Below, piece by piece: positions 32,974 through 36,480 of a stretch of DNA of 36,480 nt. Every line of letters begins with the position of its first letter. Within the stretch, counting starts at the first letter, position 1. Source of the DNA: Lachnospiraceae bacterium (GTDB taxonomy: Bacteria > Bacillota > Clostridia > Lachnospirales > Lachnospiraceae); assembly GCA_011959805.1 (NCBI GenBank), contig BLMC01000026.1:1-36480 (forward strand), given 5' to 3'. Under the pieces are notes generated by a model. That model was given only the letters and a program-made list of their open reading frames with translations. It did not search any database and was not told the DNA's origin. The position numbers and the translations under genes were made by a program.

Positions 32974-34041
32974 ATGAAGCAGAAATTAGCAGTTTTTCCA
33001 TATAATAATGAAGTTTCTTCTTTATGGCAATATAGCGATTTACTTCAAGATTTTGAAATTGAGAAATTGATAGCACCTAAAGGATGGGGATTGACAGGAC
33101 AAAATATAAAAATTGAATTAAATACCAAAACAATTAATTTAAGTATACAAGATAACTTGAGTGAGAACGAATATAACCTAATAGATGCTATCTGGATAAC
33201 AGAAGAAATAAATAAAATGAATGAACAAATAGCGATAGAGTTCTTGAAGAAATTATTCTATTCTGAGAAAAAAATTATATATACATATGGTATTTGCTCA
33301 GGATTAAGAGAGTTTATAACTAATACAGGAAGATCCATTGATTTATCTGAATCTAATAAGATAAAGAAAGAATTATCACCATCTTATCACAGTTATTCTA
33401 TTGATGTACCAGTGGTAATGGTTATAGGTACATCTATTATGACAGAAAAATTTGATTTACAACTTAGTATCAGAAGAAAATTACAAAATATGGGATATAA
33501 AGTTAGTCAGATTGGTTCAAAGTCTTTTTGCGAGTTTTTTGGATTTCATTCCATTCCAGATTGGTTTTTTGGTCAAAAATATTCAGAAGCAGAAAAGATT
33601 TCTATGTTTAATATGTTTTTGAGGTATATTGAAATAGAGGAAAAACCAGATATTATTATAATTGGCGTTCCAGAAGGTATAATACCATTAACTAAAAAAC
33701 ATCATTTTAATTATGGAATATTCGCTTTTGAAATTTGTTGTGCGGTATCTCCGGATTATACAATATTGACATTGCCTTATGGTGAGTACAATGATGAATT
33801 TTATACAGAAATGAAAAATTTGTGCCAATACAGATTGAATGTAACTTTGGATTCATTTTATATTTCTAGGTATCAACCGATTTCCAATTCTTTAACTAAG
33901 CCGAATTTAGAATTTACTTGGTCTAAAGGCATAGTGCCATTAGCTAAAAAGCATAAGGTATTTCGTAAAATTGAGGATAGCTTTTTGACAGATCATATCG
34001 TGAAAAAGTTATCAATATATAATCAGTTTCAAATAATATAA
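32974..34041 (+). CDS. Peptide maturation system protein, TIGR04066-like (355 aa)
   Basis: The start codon follows directly on the ccpM stop with GGGGAGG upstream. It matches in size, opening (KLAVFPYNNEVSSLWQYSDL) and location the TIGR04066 protein that accompanies CLI_3235/CcpM clusters. Inside it, VVMVIGTSIMTEKFDLQLSI and PDIIIIGVPEGIIPLTKKHHFNYG suggest two nucleotide- or cofactor-binding Rossmann-like units. Its reaction is not known. Confidence 0.8.
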   Translation: MKQKLAVFPYNNEVSSLWQYSDLLQDFEIEKLIAPKGWGLTGQNIKIELNTKTINLSIQDNLSENEYNLIDAIWITEEINKMNEQIAIEFLKKLFYSEKKIIYTYGICSGLREFITNTGRSIDLSESNKIKKELSPSYHSYSIDVPVVMVIGTSIMTEKFDLQLSIRRKLQNMGYKVSQIGSKSFCEFFGFHSIPDWFFGQKYSEAEKISMFNMFLRYIEIEEKPDIIIIGVPEGIIPLTKKHHFNYGIFAFEICCAVSPDYTILTLPYGEYNDEFYTEMKNLCQYRLNVTLDSFYISRYQPISNSLTKPNLEFTWSKGIVPLAKKHKVFRKIEDSFLTDHIVKKLSIYNQFQII

Positions 34042-34058
34042 AAGATTGGAGAACGATT

Positions 34059-34319
34059 ATGAGAAAATCGGATATAGTTGAAGAAATTGTGGTTTTGTTG
34101 AAAAATAAATTTGGTGTTCAAAGTAAGGACATTGGACATATAAGTTTATTAGATCCAGAAATAGGCATGTTACCTAGAGATTTATTTACATTATTTTTTG
34201 ATTTGCAAAAAAAATATGGTATTAAATTTGTGGAAAGTGATGTTATAGACAAAAGATTTGATTATTTTAACGAACTTACAGAGATTGTATATCAGAAGAT
34301 AAAAGAAAAAAATAGTTAG
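34059..34319 (+). CDS. Acyl carrier-related protein of the peptide maturation system, TIGR04069-like (86 aa)
   Basis: GGAG precedes ATG 34059. Length and helical pattern (SDIVEEIVVLLKNKFG, PRDLFTLFFDLQKKYGIKF, FDYFNELTEIVYQKI) match the acyl-carrier-like fold. At the position of the usual Asp-Ser-Leu attachment site the protein reads GMLPRDL, so there is no Ser for phosphopantetheine and it cannot act as a classical carrier. It probably serves as a scaffold with the TIGR04066 protein. Confidence 0.75.
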   Translation: MRKSDIVEEIVVLLKNKFGVQSKDIGHISLLDPEIGMLPRDLFTLFFDLQKKYGIKFVESDVIDKRFDYFNELTEIVYQKIKEKNS

Positions 34320-34957
34320 AGTTTTTTGATATAGGTGACAATAAATGGGAATATACTTGAGCTAGTTTGAGTTTGGTGGAGGATGAAGATGAGGTAAGAT
34401 ATTCATCATTGCATATAATGTTGACGCGATATATAAGAGTAATAGTATTGATTTGCTTCGCGGGATAGTTGATAAATGCGGCATAGTATACAAATGGATA
34501 TAATCCCAAAAGTATGAAAAAACTTTTTGGATGCTATGCGGTTGATTATTCAACATAGTTTTACTTTTTACCTCAAATTATAAAAGAAGAGAATAAAATG
34601 GTTTATTTTTTAATTGACAAGGGTAGTGATTGGTATAGGGGAGAAGAATTTTGAATATTTGAAAGTTATATACCTAAATTGATAAAAGCTCTTGATTTGC
34701 TAAACCATATTGCTTTTTTTGACAATGGCTGGTTAAATTATTATATTGTTTCCAAAAATATCAATGGATTATTGGATTTAATCACCATAATATAATTTCT
34801 TGCATTGGAGAGGGATTAAATCTTGACTGCTTCAAAAACCATTAAGTTAATTTTGCTTTATGCGAAGCAGTAGGTCGAGAGATTATTATTTTTAAGGAGT
34901 TTCAATATAAATAATCTACAAAAAGGGACTATTTTAACATTGCTGAAAGCGGATAAA
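34320..34957. other. Decayed coding region, possibly an immunity-type gene
   Basis: Short broken frames occur on the + strand, such as MVYFLIDKGSDWYRGEEF at 34598-34651 ending in TGA, then FESYIPKLIKALDLLNHIAF and a further stop near 34790. They look like a degraded small protein in the style of the next ORF. No intact gene, terminator or repeat is convincing. Confidence 0.35.
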
Positions 34958-35368
34958 ATGAACAATAATTATACAAACAATTATTGGTTCTCATATAAAG
35001 ATTATCTGGATCCGACAGATGATTTTACGGATTTCTGTTGTGAATGTCTTGAAGGAAAGTATGAATATATTGTTTTGATTGAAAATTTGGTCAGTAAAGA
35101 TAAAACTGCAAAAATTTTTGTGCAGGTCTATGGATTGGAAGATAAAGATAGAGTTATAACCGCAGATACTTTGATTATTTTCAGTAAATTATCGCTTGTC
35201 GAAATAAAGCAAATTTTTAATGAACCAAAAGATATATTTCCAAGTGATATTGGAGAAGAAACAGATTTTTCGCAGTCTGCTTTTCTTATTGGGAGTAATG
35301 GGGAGTTAATTTCAAGTACAGAGCTATTTCATGAAGAGCAGTCTGTTTATTATTGCTGGTGGGACTAA
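34958..35368 (+). CDS. Hypothetical acidic protein (136 aa)
   Basis: ATG 34958 gives 136 residues; a TTG six codons upstream is also possible and neither has a strong ribosome site. The product is acidic and Tyr/Phe-rich, with two adjacent Cys (FCCEC), a beta-like centre (EYIVLIENLVSKDKTAKIFVQVYGL) and an end VYYCWWD. It has no signal peptide or helix-turn-helix. I recognise no family; the look is that of small immunity proteins. Codon usage fits the neighbours, so it is probably real. Confidence 0.5.
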   Translation: MNNNYTNNYWFSYKDYLDPTDDFTDFCCECLEGKYEYIVLIENLVSKDKTAKIFVQVYGLEDKDRVITADTLIIFSKLSLVEIKQIFNEPKDIFPSDIGEETDFSQSAFLIGSNGELISSTELFHEEQSVYYCWWD

Positions 35369-35499
35369 TATTCTCATTACTGAATAATGAAAAAGAATTC
35401 CCTTTTCTTTGTTAAGGGTATAGATACGTAAATAAATAGAGTTAAGAGAGACCAAGAACATGCCAAGTTCGAATGAGAGCATAGTGGTTCAAATAAAGT

Positions 35500-35534
35500 A
35501 GCTTTATCATTAAGTGTGGTAAAGCTGTTTTTAT
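35500..35534 (+). terminator. Terminator upstream of the protease promoter
   Basis: AGCTTTATC pairs with GGTAAAGCT around a short loop, followed by GTTTTTAT. The T-run runs into the first direct repeat of the next promoter. Confidence 0.6.
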
Positions 35535-35538
35535 GTCC

Positions 35539-35603
35539 ATTTTCTGTAATAAAAGGATGCTTTCTGTAAGGGCTATTGTACTTAAACTATTGCTTGCTAT
35601 AAT
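35539..35603 (+). promoter_or_regulatory. LytTR/AgrA-like direct repeat and promoter of the protease gene
   Basis: TTTCTGTAA occurs at 35541-35549 and 35561-35569 (period 20). A perfect TATAAT with upstream TGC (35598-35603) begins 37 bases after the second copy. Geometry matches the repeats before 20023 and 30560. Confidence 0.65.
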
Positions 35604-35734
35604 TGATTTTGGGAGGTTATATATGGTAATGAATTTGATAATTGGTTTATCAAGGATAAACACTTACCAACATTCAAATATAAAATCCATAGTATTTGAA
35701 ACAAAACATAATTTTCTGAAGGGAGAAAACGTAT

Positions 35735-36480
35735 ATGAAAAAAATAATTTCTATTTTTAGCGTAATGTTATTATTACTTAGTGGTACTACTGTATATGCA
35801 CAGGAAATTCCACAGAATAATGAAGGTGAATGGGTATCACAAACAGAACAGCTATTGGAAGTAGACGTAGTAAATGGTACAGAGAGGGTTATTGATTTGC
35901 CTGAGACAGCTACATATTCTATGGTAGCTGATACTGCAGCTTCAGAGATCATTTTAGAAAGGTCGATTATAGGGACCGATGAAAGAACGAAGGTTACCAA
36001 CACGACAATCTTTCCTTATTATGCAATAGCATACTTAAGCATTACTATGGAAGATGGACAAACTTTTAGGGGAACAGGGTTTATGATTTCACCTAATACT
36101 ATGTTGACAGCGGGGCATTGTCTTAAGTCATCCACCAGTAAGGCAAAATCGGTTACAGTATATGCGGGAAGAAATGGCACATCTAAACCTATAACTGCTA
36201 ATATGACAAAATATTATGTTGATACCAAATATACTGGTAGCGAAGTTGACTGGGATTATGGTATAATGGTATTGGACAGTAGTATTGGAAATACTACTGG
36301 ATGGTTTGGACTTCATGGAACCAGTGGAAGCAGCATAGGAACTACAAATATAAGAGTAACAGGGTATCCATCTGATTTGGCAGGATATTATATGTGGACT
36401 TGTGCTGGAACTGTTAGCAATATTACAACGAACCGTTTTATGCATACAGCGGATACTGAACGCGGCGAGAGTGGGTCACC
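35735..36480 (+). CDS. Secreted trypsin/V8-like serine protease (partial, runs past window end)
   Basis: AAGGGAG precedes ATG 35735; 248 codons are visible and the frame is open at the edge. Residues 1-22 are a Sec signal peptide (MKKIISIF, a hydrophobic core, then TVYA-QE). A pro-region of about 70 residues follows. The catalytic triad of the chymotrypsin-fold (S1, glutamyl-endopeptidase-like) family is present: His128 in MLTAGHC, Asp174 in VDWDYGIMVLD and Ser246 in GESGSP. It is under the same type of promoter as two RiPP units. Since the exporters here lack peptidase domains, it may remove leaders outside the cell; general proteolysis is the alternative. Confidence 0.85.
   Translation, partial: MKKIISIFSVMLLLLSGTTVYAQEIPQNNEGEWVSQTEQLLEVDVVNGTERVIDLPETATYSMVADTAASEIILERSIIGTDERTKVTNTTIFPYYAIAYLSITMEDGQTFRGTGFMISPNTMLTAGHCLKSSTSKAKSVTVYAGRNGTSKPITANMTKYYVDTKYTGSEVDWDYGIMVLDSSIGNTTGWFGLHGTSGSSIGTTNIRVTGYPSDLAGYYMWTCAGTVSNITTNRFMHTADTERGESGS

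Larger units (their letters stand above)
35369..35734. other. Intergenic region before the secreted protease
   Basis: Contains a terminator (35500-35534) and the regulated promoter of the protease (35539-35603). The rest (35369-35499) holds nothing recognisable. Confidence 0.5.

Noticed and set aside
35533..35760. Open frame on the + strand (75 aa)
   Set aside because: It covers the promoter and the first codons of the protease in another frame. The protease frame has a ribosome site, a signal peptide and a catalytic triad.
36128..36445. Minus-strand open frame opposite the protease gene (105 aa)
   Set aside because: Shadow of the protease coding frame; Ser/Thr/Cys-rich without a start site.

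Overview
The window is low-GC DNA with strong AGGAGG-type ribosome sites. It carries small quorum-sensing and RiPP (ribosomally made, post-translationally modified peptide) precursor genes and decayed insertion sequences. This fits a gut-type Clostridia genome, probably Lachnospiraceae-like; the family level is inferred from gene style only. The stretch is an accessory peptide-antibiotic island. I count nine radical SAM enzymes, four convincing RiPP precursors, several ABC transporters, one restriction-modification pair, and remnants of IS3- and IS4-type elements between the modules.

Layout. (1) 1-361: the tail of a probable agrB and an agrD-like cyclic (thio)lactone autoinducer gene. (2) 811-5367: a thuricin CD-like sactipeptide cassette with a 44-aa precursor carrying C-x3-C-x3-C, two radical SAM/SPASM proteins and an ABC exporter. 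It is followed at 5433-7850 by two GntR regulators, an ABC ATPase and permease, and a small membrane protein, probably a stress or immunity unit. (3) 8397-9122: a broken IS3 element. (4) 9647-16040: the most unusual module. It has an ABC exporter, a 78-aa Cys-free precursor whose core Asn residues all lie on even positions with a perfect i/i+6 ladder, a radical SAM enzyme, an RRE-GNAT fusion and an NPPF-motif methyltransferase fused to an RRE. An SdpR/SdpI-type immunity pair follows. The architecture resembles polytheonamide/aeronamide biosynthesis (D-amino acids, N-methyl-Asn ladder, capped N-terminus) but without a proteusin leader. (5) 16252-19565: IS4 remnant, ApaLI-like endonuclease with DNA methyltransferase, decayed SEFIR/TIR gene and IS3 remnant. 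(6) 19880-30390: a 47-aa acidic precursor with two Cys, three radical SAM/SPASM proteins (two are tandem paralogs), two B12-type radical SAM proteins and a MacB-like ABC ATPase plus FtsX-like permease. (7) 30441-34319: a DUF6033-type protein, a CLI_3235-family Cys-rich precursor, the CcpM maturase and the two accessory proteins that usually accompany it. (8) 34320-36480: decayed and hypothetical genes, then a secreted trypsin/V8-like serine protease that runs off the window.

How it works together. In each RiPP module a precursor is followed by an RNA hairpin and then by maturases and/or transporters, which suggests that precursor expression is set higher than that of the enzymes. Three transcription units (the 47-aa peptide, the DUF6033/CLI_3235 unit and the secreted protease) share upstream direct repeats of TTTCTGYAA with a 20-21 bp period, ending 28-30 bp before a -10 box. 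This is the layout of LytTR/AgrA-type activator sites, and an agrD-like gene lies at the left edge. A shared quorum-sensing regulon in which the protease acts as leader peptidase is a coherent hypothesis, but the sequence alone does not prove it.
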